NCBI GenBank assembly: GCA_029959085.1
Contig: JARWIR010000015.1
Span: 9,547,017-9,611,016, forward strand
DNA from: Nemophila menziesii
Lineage: Eukaryota; Streptophyta; Magnoliopsida; Boraginales; Hydrophyllaceae
Direction: 5' to 3'
Length of the DNA stretch: 64,000 bases
The notes below the pieces were generated by a model. It was not told the origin of the DNA and did no database searches. It saw only the letters and a program-made list of their open reading frames with translations. The translations under genes were made by a program, and so were the position numbers. Every line of letters starts with the position of its first letter. The stretch's first letter is position 1. Positions 34,641-47,877 of this stretch are shown here, piece by piece.

Positions 34641-35144
34641 TTCCATGTCCAAATCACGAGCTCTTAGAATGCTAGCATTTATGAAAATATTGTATTTCGT
34701 AACTGTTGTATTTTCTTTCACTCACTGAATACTTTTTTCACTTATTCATTGCTTGAAAAATAATATAACGATGGTGGATGGTAGTGGAAATGCTAGTGGA
34801 GACGGCGGCGATGGTGATGGTGGCGGCAATGGTAGTTGCTCTTCACCGAGTTGAGAAAGTGTTGGGTGGGTATCGGCTGGCCTGGCATATTTTATTTTTT
34901 TGATGTTTACATTAAATCAAAATAAGGATATATTTGGTATAAATTATTTTTTATAACTTTTATAGACAATATGGTAGAGAAAGATCGAGGAAGGCTATTA
35001 ACTGAAAGTAGAGCGTGTTTATTGTAAATATATATATATATATATAAAAGTTCGACCTCCGAAAAGATACCCTTAAAATGATAATATTTTGGGGGACCAA
35101 AGCGTCCGATTCTTAGTCCTATAGTCCGGGCCAGTCCTGAAAAA
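34641..35144. other. No gene; hAT-like right end at 35139
   Basis: Contains GGCGGCGATGGTGATGGTGG-type low complexity (about 34790-34840) and a short (TA)n at 35029-35046. The segment ending GGGCCAGTCCTG at 35139 resembles the right ends of the CAGGG-type hAT family seen at 51169-51469. Confidence 0.4.
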
Positions 35145-38100
35145 ATGTAAGTAGCTCCACAACTACTAGTTTAAATTATCGCGAGATTTAAATAGTCATG
35201 TAACTGTCAGTTTCATCATAAGCTACTACAAGTCATTTATACGCGCTGAGACATTATCAGAATGTCATTGGTGTATATCCATTTATTAATATCGTATAAC
35301 TCCCCTTTGGATACCAAAAAAGAGTTTGAAGTAAAAGATACAAGATATATGGGTTGTCTTGTTAAAACCTTACCAAGGGAATTACTAATGGAAAAAACCC
35401 ATGGTGAAGAAATTAGAGTACAATACACAAATACCTTCTCTCCCTCATTCTAAGATCAAATTTTTTTTAATGACGCATTCCACATTTGTTGATATGTCAC
35501 TTGAATCTCGTTGTTGGTAAAGTTTTAATGAACAAATCTATTGGATTTTCAATAGGACTTATTTGTTGAATATTAATAACATTATTTTCTTAAAATTCGC
35601 AAGTGTAAAATAATTTAGGTGATATATGTTTAGTTATGTCACCTTTGATATAGACACCTCTAATTTGCATGATACATGTTGCATTATCCTCGAACAATGT
35701 GATTGGATTATTCCTTCTGTCGCAAAATACTCATGATCCTTGGATATGGATATGGTGCATGGCCGATTTTAATGATGCACACTATCTCTACTAGCTTTAT
35801 GAAGAGTAAGAATATCAGCGTGATTTGAGGAGGTGCCCTTCATGGTTTGCTTCATAGATCTCTAGGATATGGTAATTTCACCATAGGTAAATACGTAGCA
35901 TGTATATGACCTTGATTTATGAGGATTTTATAGATAACCAATATCAGCATATCCGGCTAGCATTGGTGTAGGATCATTGGAATAGAATAATCTTAGGTTG
36001 CTTGTTCCACGAAGATATATCACGAATTGGTTAATTTCTCACCACTGTCTGCATATGGGGTTGGAATGTACCTAGCTAATAAGTTAAACTAAAAACAATT
36101 AATGGGTGTATGTCATTCGTAAGATATATTAGTACACCAATAGAACTCAAATATAAATACTTCTTGACAAAATTAGCTCTTAAATGATCATTTTTATAAT
36201 GAGTGATCTCACTACCATTTGGGTTGATAATGGATAGATTTATTCATATAAAATCTCTTCGAAATGTTTTCAGTAATGTTGATTGATGAAAGAACATTCT
36301 TTCTGGGAGATTCTCTATTTTAAGGCCAAGACAGAATTTGGTCTTTACTAAAATTTTCATTTCAAATTCATTCCTTGTTTAGGAAATGGTCTTATTGAGC
36401 TCTTAAGGAGTTCCAAAAATATTAAGATCATCTCCATAAACCACAACAATTGCAAAACATGTTAGCAATTTCTGTTTGAAAATATACATATATATTGGAT
36501 TGTTGATAAAATCCTCATGTCTCAAGTGTTAGCTCAAATGATTATACCACATATGTTTGGATAATTTTAGTCTGTATAAGGATTGTTGTAGTTTGAATAC
36601 ACACTTGAAGAGGTTTTATATCTTATAATTTAATTTCTTTCATTTCTCTTTTGTATGAAAACCCGCTTGTACCCAACAGTTTTTACACATATAGGTGTTT
36701 GGCCTACATGTCCAAATACTTGGTGCTTATCGAGCAAGTTAAATATGCTCGCATTGATTCTTCCTATTTTGGACAATCCTTTCTTTTTCGACATACTACC
36801 ACATTTTGTGGTTCAGGATCCCCGCTGTTTATTTCAATCACTATATTGAAATCAAATATATCATTCACATGAATCGCCTCGCGATTCCATAAATTTGTAG
36901 TAGATAAATAACTAGAAAATTTCCTCATTTTCAAGTACCTCGATCTCTTCAGGATCCATTTTATCAGTACTTCCTTTAGGATTAACAATTTTACTTGTCT
37001 CGACCATTCCTGTCGTATTTTATGGATCTGTACTATCCAATAATTTAACCATTTCATTATTTCCCCCTTGATATCTCCTTTTCTGGGAATGGTATCTTTT
37101 GAACTGACAGGTCTACGACGCTTCATGCATGGGTTAGACGTATTCTTTATAGGCTCGTTTATATGTCCAACTGGGATATCGCTCCTTACTGGAGTGTTTA
37201 CATCAGGTATATGAGATTTCAGAATATTATTTGTGTATGCCAATACATAGGTTATAATATTTGCAATACTTTGCAAAGGAATAATTTTTAAAATTCAATA
37301 TCTGATTACCTAGTTTGTCAATCAAGATGAGACAATGAGATTGTTTTCCACGATATATCACATTATTTTTCAGGTTATGGTATCTCTCTCCCTAAAAGGG
37401 AGGAATAGTGTCTCATTAAAATGACAATACGCAAAATTTTCTATGAAAATATCACCGCTCATGGTTTCAAGATATTGAATAATAAAAGGGGTTTCAAATC
37501 CAATATAAAATCCTGAATCACCATTTGGGAACCATCTTATTATGTTGTGAAAGTGATATGGGAACATTTACAACACAACAAAAAATGCATAAATGAGACA
37601 CATCTAGTGGATGACCATGCACAAGTTGTAATGGAGAATGTTTATGATATGCAGTAGGCTTTATTCGAACTAATGCACCAGCATGAAGTATCGCAAGCCC
37701 CCATGAAAATATATGTAATTTAATTTTCATAAGTAAAGGTTTAGCGATTAATTGAAGACGTTTGACAAAAGATACAACTAAACCATTTTGAGTATGTACA
37801 TGGGCAACTGGTGTTCAACCTCGATTCCTATTGACATGCAATATGCATCAAAGAAATTGTAAATTCTCTGGTATTATCTAGGCGAATGAATTTGACAACT
37901 CAGTAGATGCATCGATCTAAACCATAAAATAGTAAAAAGGTCCACAAGGTGGGTGAATCAGTCTACAAATATCCCCTTGGTTACGTTCCAAAATTTTTGG
38001 GCATTCAATAAAATTTTAATTGGGGAAGGCCTCACAATTAATTTTCCTTGAGAACATGAAACACAATGATAATCACTTGGTAAAGGGATATTCTGGCCCT

Positions 38101-39215
38101 TCATAGAGTTACCATGCTAGTTCTCAATTATCTGACGTATCATTATTGCCCCCAGGTAACCAAGTCAGTCATGGCACAATACAAAATTCTATGGATTGCT
38201 ATATTGTTTCCTTTGTGCAATATGTGTTTCAATTGCTCGTATAGTTGTATGATACAACCCAGAAGAAAGGGCATGAGGATTTTATAATAAACACTTGTGG
38301 TGTGATTTCCAAGAAATAATGCAAAGATATTTCTTATCACTGTCATTTGTGGTTTCTAAATGATACCCATTTTGGCAAATATCCTTAAAACTTAATAAAT
38401 TTCTTCAAGATTTGCTAGAATATAACACACGTAATACAATTTTTTCATATCTAGAACCTTCATTTTAAAATTGGCGGGACCCGAAATAAGTATTACACTA
38501 GCTTGGATGAAGTTTATATTGGTGAAATACGCCTGATCTCGGAGTATGGCGTTCGTGGTGGTACTGTCTGTCATACATATGCCCGATCATCCATTTTTAT
38601 ATCTATAACATAATATTTTGACGAATAAGCAAATACAATGATAAAGTATTTTACAGAACATTGAGTAATCACATAAGGACTACTAGTATTACATTCCATC
38701 TTAAAAATATAAACGATACTAAGAGACAACTATACATATTGACATAGTACAAAATGGTCCTTTAGCTCTAAATGAACCTAAAAAATCATATTCATTAAAT
38801 TATTCATTCTTCCATTTCCAACCGCGTATTAAATATTTTCACTTCATCGACAAAGAAAACATTGATATCTACATAAAGGTTATCAAAGATTATAATGGTC
38901 ATCAAGACCATTATAATTGACATGATTACTTTCATTTTCCTTTTTATTTGATTATATTGGTGCTCGATAGAGATTAAACAAATGTTTTGGCATACGACAG
39001 ATATGATCCAAATGTCCAGCTCCACTAAAACGATAATATTCAATATTATCGTTTTATGGTTATTTTTTCAATGACTTTACCATTCTTTTTCCACTTTTGA
39101 TAGAGATGATTATTTTTCTTAGTAGTATTCTACCCACTAGAAGTAGTATTCTGACTCTTATGAGACCACGAGTTATTCTTTTTATTGAAATTAGTCTCTT
39201 CTGAAGTTCAGTTCA
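35145..39215 (-). mobile_element. Copia element, full pol order but heavily decayed
   Basis: Minus-strand pieces in Ty1/Copia order. Gag-side (39200-38800); protease/pre-integrase region (38574-38392, TDSTTTNAILRDQAYFTN); integrase core and end (about 38350-37370, HAGALVRIKPTAYHKHSPLQ); linker (37276-36900, RRRPVSSKDTIPRKGD); reverse transcriptase start (HVNDIFDFNIVIEINSGDPE near 36870); RNase H (about 36000-35770, LFYSNDPTPMLAGYADIGYL); pol end PIENPIDLF (about 35560). Stops and frame changes everywhere. LTRs were not identified. The gag side is cut off by the LINE at 39216. Confidence 0.85.
36764..37276 (-). pseudogene. Copia integrase-RT linker and start of RT
   Basis: Longest open stretch in this element (170 codons). 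It runs through the basic RRRPVSSKDTIPRK block, a Lys-rich region, then EINSGDPEPQNVVVCRKRKD, which corresponds to the conserved DPEP-S-x-EC-RxRxDWPKWK entry into Copia reverse transcriptase. It ends before the RT catalytic box. Confidence 0.75.
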
Positions 39216-40278
39216 CCAGATTTTTTTTTGTTTTTTTAACAGGTAAGTGTATATTTTATTGCTAAAACTATCATCACTTTACAAGCCTCAATAAAGTTTG
39301 ACTCTTGCCAATTTTTATGTTTTGGCCAAAATACTAACTAGAAAACAAAATTTTAAAAACTGGAAAGTAAAGTGGCAAAATAGTACTTCTAAAACATCTA
39401 GGCACTAAACTACAAATATTTGAAACTCGGCTAAGCGGTAGATTGATAAAGTCTTTGAGCCGAATAAGAAGCAAATAATTAGGGAAACTTTAACCCTTTG
39501 GTGAAGCACACCTTGAAGGCCCCAATTCCTCGCAACTATTTGATTTCTTATAGACTCTTTAATGGAATGGTTGAACCACGACTTAGCTTGGACGTCCTTG
39601 CATATCTAATGGAGAATAGTATCATATTTTTCTAGATGGTTTTAATGAAGCTTCTTGTTTCTTCTATTTCAAATGTGATATAAATAACTTTGGAAGCTTA
39701 TAATAAGTACCAGGTTTTTAAGATTGTTTCTCTTACTTCTGAGTATGATCCAGTTGATTTTAGAAGACCACTTGGTATATTTATCCTGACATCCATGATA
39801 CTTACAACATTCCATCCATATTTTCTTTCTTGAGTAAGTACATTCCATGAATAGATGATCTTGTGATTCATTTTTAGAGTTTACAAACATAAATCGTATC
39901 AGTGTTGATTCCACATCGTTCAAATCTATCTCAGTTGGGCAGTCTATTAAGAAAGACCTACCAAGTGAGAAATCAATGCTTTGGTATTGTTTGCTTATGC
40001 TAAACTACAAAGCTCCATTACACTTTCTCTCTTAGTGAGTAAAGATCATTGAGTAGTTGAGTAGATGAGAAATTTGATTTTTCTCCATATTTCCATAGAA
40101 ATTTATCATTAACATCTCTGAGGACGAATTTTTCTAGGAGAGGTTTGAGGATGATCAGGTCTGAGGGTAATCTCCATCTGTTTTTACCAAAATACAGAGC
40201 AACATTTTTGTGCTTAGATTTGTTTGAGATATGAGGAACGATTTGGAGATGATGATTCCTAATGTTTGAGCCATAGAT

Positions 40279-41598
40279 CTATCTATCTTTTGTGATGAAG
40301 GTTCTTCTTCCAGTTCCAATTATATGATGAACATATTTTTGTGCCATGCCTCTTATATTTAGCATCTTTCTCCAATTCCATGGAATGATGTTAGTTGAAT
40401 CAATATTCCATACACATTTCTCACCTAACCAATTTTGTTTTACCCACTGAGCCCATATGTTATCTTCAATCTCATAAGATCTCGAAAAAGCTTTTAAAGT
40501 TGCTACATCATTAATATTATGGAGGCTAGCCACTCCTAGACCACCTTCTTCCTGTGTTTTACATAGTAGCTTCCAAGAAACTTTAGTACCTGTGGAAAAT
40601 GTGGAGTTTCCTTTCCAAAGGAATCTATAAAAGATGCTTTCAAGGTTTTTAATACTTTTTCTTGGTAGAATCATCACTGAGTACCAAAATCTCACCTTAC
40701 TTTGCAATATAGTTTTTATAAGGTGAAGTCTTCCGGCAAATATGAAGAATTTATGCATCCAGTAGTCAATGCTAGAGCATATATTCTTGATGAGAGTGTG
40801 ACAAGCTGCTGCATTAGGAGTCTTTGTAGTTAAAGGGGTTCCAAGATATCTAACAGGAATTTGTCCTTGTTTGACTTGAAGAATATTGTAGATAGTTGAA
40901 AAAAAATTATGATCATTACCACTATAGTATAGTTCACTTTTGTATGTGCTTATCTTGAGTCCTGGTAATCTTGAGAAGAGATCAAGACCTTCTTTAGGCT
41001 TGATTGCTGATGCAATGTTTCCATTAAGAAAGAGGAGTAAATCATCAGCAAAAATGAGGTGATTGAGCTTAATTTAATAACATCTAGGATGCTTTGAATT
41101 GATCTGAGTTGCCCACTATGTTCATGATTGCATTAGAGCATGCATACATATGACAAAAAGGTAGGGTAATAGTGGATCACCCTGCCTCAATCCTTTTTTT
41201 CCTTTGAAAAAGCAAATCAATTCTCCATTTATAAGGAGAGAATATGATGTTCAGTTGAGGAGCATAATTATCCACTTGATGAATTTATTATGTAATCCCA
41301 TAGCCTTAAGCATATTGATGATGAAATTATGATTAACAAAATCAAAAGATTTGTGAATATCAATATTAAGAGTACATATTGTAGAGTTATTTTGTTTGTC
41401 ATAACCTTGGATTATACTTTGAGCTACAAGAACATTGTCTGCTATATTTCTGCCTTGGACAAATGCAGCTTGATTTTGTGATATAAGTCCTGGTAGGAGC
41501 AATTTCAGTCCGTTAGATATCAAAATGGACATAACTTTGTATAAGATATTACAACAGGCTATAGGCCTAAAGTCTCTCATTGTGCTAGGATTAGCCAT
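40279..41598 (-). pseudogene. LINE reverse transcriptase, broken
   Basis: 41598-41251 holds DFRPIACCNILYKVMSILIS, QAAFVQGRNIADNVLVAQ and NIDIHKSFDFVNHNF (family D-x-KAYD; here KSFD). The catalytic box LIFADDLL is visible at about 41060-41036 with both Asp. 40758-40279 gives the thumb and post-RT region: FAGRLHLIKTILQSKVRFWY, FYRFLWKG, EEGGLGVASL and NWLGEKCVW. Frames change between these blocks. No RNase H domain was seen. Confidence 0.9.
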
Positions 41599-42176
41599 TC
41601 TAGAAATTAAGACAAGTTTAGTGGTATTGACATGTTTGAGAGTTTGAGAGTTTGTGTGTTGTTAAAGGAATCTTTGATTGCATTACAAACATCTTGTCCA
41701 AAAATATTCCAAGCACATTTGAAAAATGTACTTGTGAATCCATCAGGTCCTAGAGATTTCTTATCATTGATAGAGAAAATTGCATCCTTTATCTCTTTGT
41801 TAGTGAATTATTTGACCATAAGTATAGCTTCTTCTTCATTGACTCGGTTTTGTATAAGGCTTTGGAGTAGATGAGTAGGGATTGATACTTCATTAGGGTC
41901 AATTCTACCAAGCAAATTCTCATAGAATTCAACAAAAGCTGAGTGAATCTTTTCCTTGTCTCTGATTTGTACTCCATCTTCAAGTGTTAGAGTAGTTACT
42001 TTATTATGTATATTTCTTGCCATTATGTACTTGTGATAAAAGCTAGTGCCTAGATCAAAATCTTGAACCCATATCACCCTTGATTGTTGTTTTGTATAAG
42101 CATTCAAAATGATCATAAGTTTTTCAAATTTCATTATTTTTTCTTTTTTCTTCTGTGAGGTAAGATCAATCCCCAT

Positions 42177-43042
42177 TTAGGATTTCTTTTTGCAGATCAC
42201 TAACTTATTCTTTAGATTTTCAATTTCCTCTGTGTTGAAGGAGAAATATTTCTTCTTGAAGATTATGAGTCTTTTTTTAACCTCCTTTAGTTTACACATT
42301 AACTTAAACATAGGTGTACATTCATGTTCAATTTTCCAAGCTTCTGTGACTAGAGGAAGAAATTCCTTATATTTAGCCCATATTTTGTAGAACTTAAAAG
42401 TTGAAGGCTTCAAAGGTTTGCCATCATGAATGGTGATCATTGTAGGCGAGTGATCAGGATTGCCTCGAGATTGTGTGATGGATGAAAAGTTGAAGATTTT
42501 AAACCACTCATCATTGACTAAAACCCTGTCATGCTTGAAATGAATCCATCCATTCTTTTATTTTTCCAAGTATGGAAACACCCAGATGTTTGATGCTCAT
42601 ATATCTCATTGTCCCCAATGCCTTCTTCAAAATCACTTGAGCTTGCAGGGATGATAGTGCAATTTCTTATTTCATTAAAATTTAGTCCAAGCTTTATGGT
42701 TTATTTGAATTCCCCATCTGGTAAGATCAATCCATCAATTTTTCTAATATATTTGTCATTATTTGCATAAATAACAGTCATATAAGTATGAAGGTTATAA
42801 GCTAAGAAAGTGCATTCACAAAGAATAGCTTGCTCAGTAATCTCAATAGTATTGACTGAAATGTTGAGGGGTTTCCATATGATACAAATACTTCCTCTTG
42901 AGTCTTTATCCATGTCAATATTTGTGATAGAATTCCAAATAGAAAAGTTATCATTCTTGAATTTGTTAAATTTGTCTGAGAGAAGTTTAGTATCAATCAA
43001 ACCTATTAAGTCGATTCTGTTAACCCTCATAAAATTAACCAC
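42177..43042 (-). pseudogene. LINE endonuclease, broken
   Basis: The N-terminal part (43042-42701) has VNRIDLIGLIDTKL (family E-x-K) and RGSICIIWKP. The C-terminal part (42440-42177) continues from about 42455, where SRGNPDHSPTMITI-like sequence gives a DHSPT box. Between them the frame breaks. Confidence 0.85.
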
Positions 43043-43199
43043 TTCTATTTTTTTAGGCTGGTTAATACCTCTAACATTCCATGTTGTGATTTACATAAGT
43101 TTGGAGGTATTTTTTTTTGGTAAACCTTCCTTTACACCCAAAAATTGAGACACACTTTCTTCTAGTATGTCCTCAATGTTAGCCAGAGCAATGAATCCA

Positions 43200-44400
43200 T
43201 TAGAGGTTCTTTTTATTTGCTGAGAGGAACTTCCATAATCAACTTGTTTGGGATGTGGACTAAGATCTCTAATATTTTTCTTAATTTTGACTTGAGTCCA
43301 TTCTCATGAATGTGAGCTTGAATTTTCTTTCCCTTATCTGTTACTTTAGTTCTCCAAACTTGTTTTTGTGGTTGCTTCTGAACTTTTTTTTTGAACATTT
43401 ATTTGCAGTATGGTTAAAAGCTTTACATAGATCACATTTAGGTGGATACCACTCATATGATACTTCAATAGTGTGGATACCATCTTCTTCAAGATCCACC
43501 TCAATTTATGTGAGCATTTCTTGCGTAGTGTCTACTTCAATACACACACGAGCATAATTGACCCTATTTCTGATGTTTGTTATTGAGTCCATCTGAATAG
43601 GAAGACCAATTGTGCTGTTAATATACCCAAATCCATCTTGGGTCCATAATTGGAGAGGTATTTTCCTAAGTTTTTCCTAGAGAGGCATTTACTAACTTCC
43701 AATTCATCTAATTTTTATGTTGCGTGTCTATTTTTTTAGGACCATGATGTGACCACCCACATGCCACATTTGCTGTAGAGCTTTCTCATGATCCATTTCC
43801 GTTTGACACTTGAATATAAACACATCTGAGTCAGCTGATATAATGTCTACTTCACCCACATGCTTCCATTGGAACTTAAACATGTTTTGTATCATATAGA
43901 ATGTTGGAGATTCGCCAAATATTTGACTCACTAAGAAGTTTTTCAATGTTTATTCTCCATCTTTTTCCACTTCTTTGGGTGGCTTCACCATTAATTTACC
44001 ATTCATCAATTTTGGTTTGAAGTAAGGGAGCTTCAGATTTTCTTTGACTGAATGAGCGAAGAAGTTGGCCTATATTGGTTTTCTTTTATTTTGTGTCTCT
44101 TGGATGTCTTTTGAGTCTTCCATTACATGAGGAGTAGCATATTCAAGAGCCGTTTCTGGTACAATGTCAACTTCTGGGTCAATCTCTTCAACAACAGCGC
44201 TAGGTGCTCTGTTTTCTTTTTGTGCCGATGGGATGGCATCTGGAGTAATAATAGCACATTTACCCATCTCATTGATCTTTGATTCACTGTTTTGTTCCTT
44301 ATTATGAGAAAAATTATTATTCACAACAATGATGGGAAATATAGGGATGTATTTGACCAAATCTGGTTCTGCTTCTTCCACTTTTTTGTTTCGAGCTGCA
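43200..44400 (-). pseudogene. LINE ORF1, broken
   Basis: 43946-43728 is the conserved domain of plant LINE ORF1 (SQIFGESPTFYMIQNMFKFQW ... DVFIFKCQTEMDHEKALQQM, W-V-GGH-MVL). A Cys/His knuckle-like CDLCKAFNHTANKC falls at about 43450-43405. The region 44381-44070 is an acidic, Pro-containing N-terminal part. Stops separate the pieces. Residue runs here are shown in short blocks only. Confidence 0.75.
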
Positions 44401-44454
44401 CTCTTACGACCCTTAGGGTAGACTTATGAGCTATCATACAGTATTACAACCGCG

Positions 44455-45840
44455 TGATGTCTCCCTATTTGTGGTATATTAATGTAGGTTGTAGACATCA
44501 TTTTAGGTGTATTTGATTAATTGTTAAGCGATTTTCCACCGTTATTTGATAATTTCTTAATTCTTGTCTTGATTAAATTATTTATAACTTTATGAGCATA
44601 TTTGGTTTAATTTGTGTGTTAATGTGAAGCTCATAAGGTTAATGGAATTTAATTAGAAGCCAAATCAATTCCAAGGAGTTAAGGAAAGAAGATACAAGAT
44701 AAATTAGGAGATAAAAGGAAGAAAAGTTGAATTAGAAAAGAAAAAGCTGCTAGTTCTGCAGCTACGTTTACTAAAGTGAAGATAACTTCAAATCAGTTGC
44801 GATTTTGGACGAGATTTTGTTGAGTTAGATAGATCTTTGTGTTGTGTTAATTTTAAGATAAGTGGGTGAAAATCGGCCCAATAACGAAGGAGACATGACC
44901 AAAATAATAAGCAGTGTTTATCTTGTCCTATATTTTAGGAAACGAATTTGAATTGGACTTGGACTACAATTACTTACCTTCCACTCCAAGATTTCAACCT
45001 AGGGTTAGAAAACATAGTAGCAACATAAGGTGAAGTAAGTTGACATTATGTATCTTTATTTTAGTTTATTTCTTTCAAGCATGAACTAACTTCCTATAGC
45101 TTAAGTTTTGCATATGTATAATCTTTAAATTATATTTTCTTCTATCTAAGTTTGTTTGGAAAAAACTTTTTTAAATCGATTGAGCTTCTTAACCTTTATA
45201 TTTGTTTTATGTTCTTTGATATATTGGTTGTAGTTCTTGCTAGTGCACGAGTATAGACTACCCATTCATAGCAGTTGGATGGTCACCCGGAAGAGGTGTC
45301 TAATTGTTGAAACGCCACATAACTGTCTAGTGTGCTTTCCTAACTAGATAGTCATTAGGGTTTGAGATTAACCACTGATTATTGCGCAGGGTCCCCTTAC
45401 CCAAGTCCCCTTGTAATTGTTAGGTTGCCACCTAAGTCCACCCGGAAGAGGGTTAGGAGGAATATAAAATCCTGGCTACTTACTTTAAGAGCTTTAATCA
45501 CCCTTGTAACTAGTAGAAGAAATAGAAGAATAAGTTCATACCCGCAAACCCTAAGCTATATTTCTCATCTCATTCTTACATCTTTATTTTATTGCATTAG
45601 TTTTTATTTTCATCATTATCTCTCCAATTATTCATATTTACTTTTTTTTGTATTTTAATTCCACAAGTTAATTATTACTACACTTTCTTCTAATTCATTT
45701 GTATAACATATCAAGTCCCTGAGAACGAATCTTACTTATCATTAACCTTGCATACGATCTGTGATACTTGCAGTGAGTAACATGATTTGCTAGGGTGATA
45801 GTTCGCATCTTTATTATCATTATTTTATCATACCCTACCA
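44455..45840 (+). repeat. LTR (plus), Athila-like family of the 11.9-19.7 kb element
   Basis: Starts TGATGTCTCCCTATTTGTGG and ends ACCCTACCA. It shares with the minus element the blocks GGAGACATC/GTAGACATCATTTTAGG, CTAGTGCACGAGTATAG, the GACACC/GGTGTCTAATT region and the CTTGCA/TGCAAG end. Flanks CCGCG and GCCAC do not match, so it is not a clean solo LTR; the right border is the junction with the next, oppositely oriented LTR. Confidence 0.8.
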
Positions 45841-46664
45841 GCCACTACCCCGTCAGGGTGATTATAAGCTACTTTCGAATGTTGAAGTGTTTCACCTAAT
45901 TGGTTGCGTAGTTTGTCAAGCCCGTTACGATCGTTGACGAATACCACGCGTCTATTACCTAGGTCCGTAAATAACACCCCCCCCCCCCCCCGTCAAGGTG
46001 ATCACCGCCACTAGTGAATAGGCTAATTACTCAACCATATTTCTAACTGGTCAGATCAAAAACACTATATAAGAATACGATAATAGTCAATACAAATTAC
46101 CCAACTTAAATTAAATTAGAGTAATCCTAAATTCAGAAAAACATTAAATTGCATAAACTAGGGCTTAACCCATGTTGCGATTCTCAAGGACTAAATGTTT
46201 AGCTCATGTTTGAATAAAAAACAATAAAGAAACTAAAATTATACACTCCTAATAACATAAATAAATTAAAGAAGAACATAATTGGAGGAATGAAAAGAAC
46301 TGTTGTTGGAGAAAATTGGATTCGTCAGCTCCTACTCTTGCTTCTGCCTCTTGACGCTCTCTCTAAAGATGGTGTATATTGAAGTTTAATTGAGAGCTAC
46401 TGATTAATGATATCTAAAGGGGCTTTTATAAAGCTTAAGAATGGATTAGGTTAATCTTGGGCTTAATTAAGTAATTAGGGCCAAGTCCATTTAACAATTC
46501 CCGCAACTACTGAACACACTTCAGTAAAACAGACATAACTTTTGTGTCGTAAGTCCAAATCACCTGATTCTACTTCTCAAATATCGCTTACTTAGATGCG
46601 CACCTTTTTTATTTCAACCACCAGGTCCGAATCTGAACCGTTTGCGCTCGAAATGAGCTGGAAG

Positions 46665-47877
46665 TAGGGGTGGAAATCAGATCCGAAAATTCCGATTTCG
46701 GAAAAAAAGATTTAAGGTTCCAAAATTCCAAAATTCCGAGTTCCGATTTTTTCGAAAAAATTGGATCGGAATTGGAACTACATAAAAATTTCTGAAATTT
46801 TCGAGTTTTCCGATCTGATTTTAAGTCTGAATTATATTTCCAATCTGATTTTATTTCCGAATTATAAATTATATTTCAAAATAATATTGCATAAAGTATT
46901 TGAAACATGAAAATTAATGGCCTGTTTCTTTGGTCCTTGAAAAGTTTTGGAACTTGAAAATCAACTTGGCTTTCATATAGACTGTCCATATATTTCCTAA
47001 AAAATTTCAAAGTATACTTATAAATCAACTCAAGACTTGATTAGTCCAAAAAAATAACCAAGTTTCTTCTAAATAGGTTTATCAATTAGCTTCTCTTTTC
47101 CTTGTATAATTGATAATGTCTACAAGGAAATCTTCAACAGATGAACAGATTCATACCTTTGCCAACAAATTTTATATCACTGGAAATGCCTGTAAACCTG
47201 ATGATGTTGTTAACTACTTTAACATCCTTAACCATTTCAATGATACTTATGGTCAAAACAAAGACAATCCAACAATGCCTAGTGTGATCTTCTTTTCAGA
47301 CTACTGAAGCAATGTTTTCTCATTTTCTCTAATAACTTATACAACATTGTTTTCGCACTTTTCTAACAACTTATAGGAAATTGCAAGATCATTTTGAGGC
47401 TCGGAGGCAATACTTCTTTGAAACAAAATTGTAGGATCATTTTACGAGACTTTTTTGCAATAATTGTTTTTTCATGTAATTGGAAAAGTAAATTGGTTTA
47501 GCATTTTATTATCTACTGTTACTTCATGTAAATTTTAAGTTTAGTTTTTAACTATTGCTATTCTTCGTGTAAGTTTTATAACTTTAGTTTTTAACTACGG
47601 TTACTCTTCGTGTAAGTTTTAAACAACTGTTCCGATTAATAACCCTTAGTTCTGCAATTTTCGAACCAAAAGTTCCAAAATTCCAAACCCAGAGTTTCGA
47701 AATTTCGATGCCAAAATTTTCCGAATTTTTGATATATTCCGAAATTCCGATTTCGAAATTGTTTTTCCAAGTTCCGAAAAATTGGATAGGAATTGGAATG
47801 GAAAAAACCTATTCCGAAAAAATTGAATTTTTCCGAAAGACCCTCTTCCGATTCGTTCCTTACGATTTCCACCCCTA
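46665..47877. mobile_element. Non-autonomous hAT element, 1213 bp
   Basis: Terminal inverted repeats TAGGGGTGGAAAT / ATTTCCACCCCTA with an exact 8-bp duplication GCTGGAAG (46657-46664 and 47878-47885). Both ends are packed with TTCCGAAATTCC-like subterminal motifs, absent from the middle (about 46910-47630). It interrupts a truncated LTR and is younger than it. Confidence 0.95.
47110..47307 (+). pseudogene. Short frame inside the hAT element, unidentified
   Basis: 65 codons, MIMSTRKSSTDEQIHTFANK, then VVNYFNILNHFNDTYGQNKD and ending FSDY. The amino-acid mix is balanced, unlike frames in AT-rich noise, and the base composition differs from the subterminal arms. It could be a captured host fragment or a transposase leftover; no hAT dimerisation motif or BED finger is visible. 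Confidence 0.3.

Larger units (their letters stand above)
39216..44454 (-). mobile_element. Third L1-type LINE, of a different lineage
   Basis: Minus strand, with ORF1 (about 44400-43200), endonuclease (43042-42180), linker (42176-41808) and reverse transcriptase (41598-40280), 3' end at about 39216. The plus-strand run of T at 39221-39237 is its poly(A) tail. The 5' side is cut by an LTR at 44455, so no target duplication can be shown. Sequence is less decayed than in the other two LINEs, but every ORF has stops. Confidence 0.88.

Noticed and set aside
44450..45845. 44455-45840 as a clean solo LTR
   Set aside because: Flanks CCGCG and GCCAC do not match, and the right border is another LTR.
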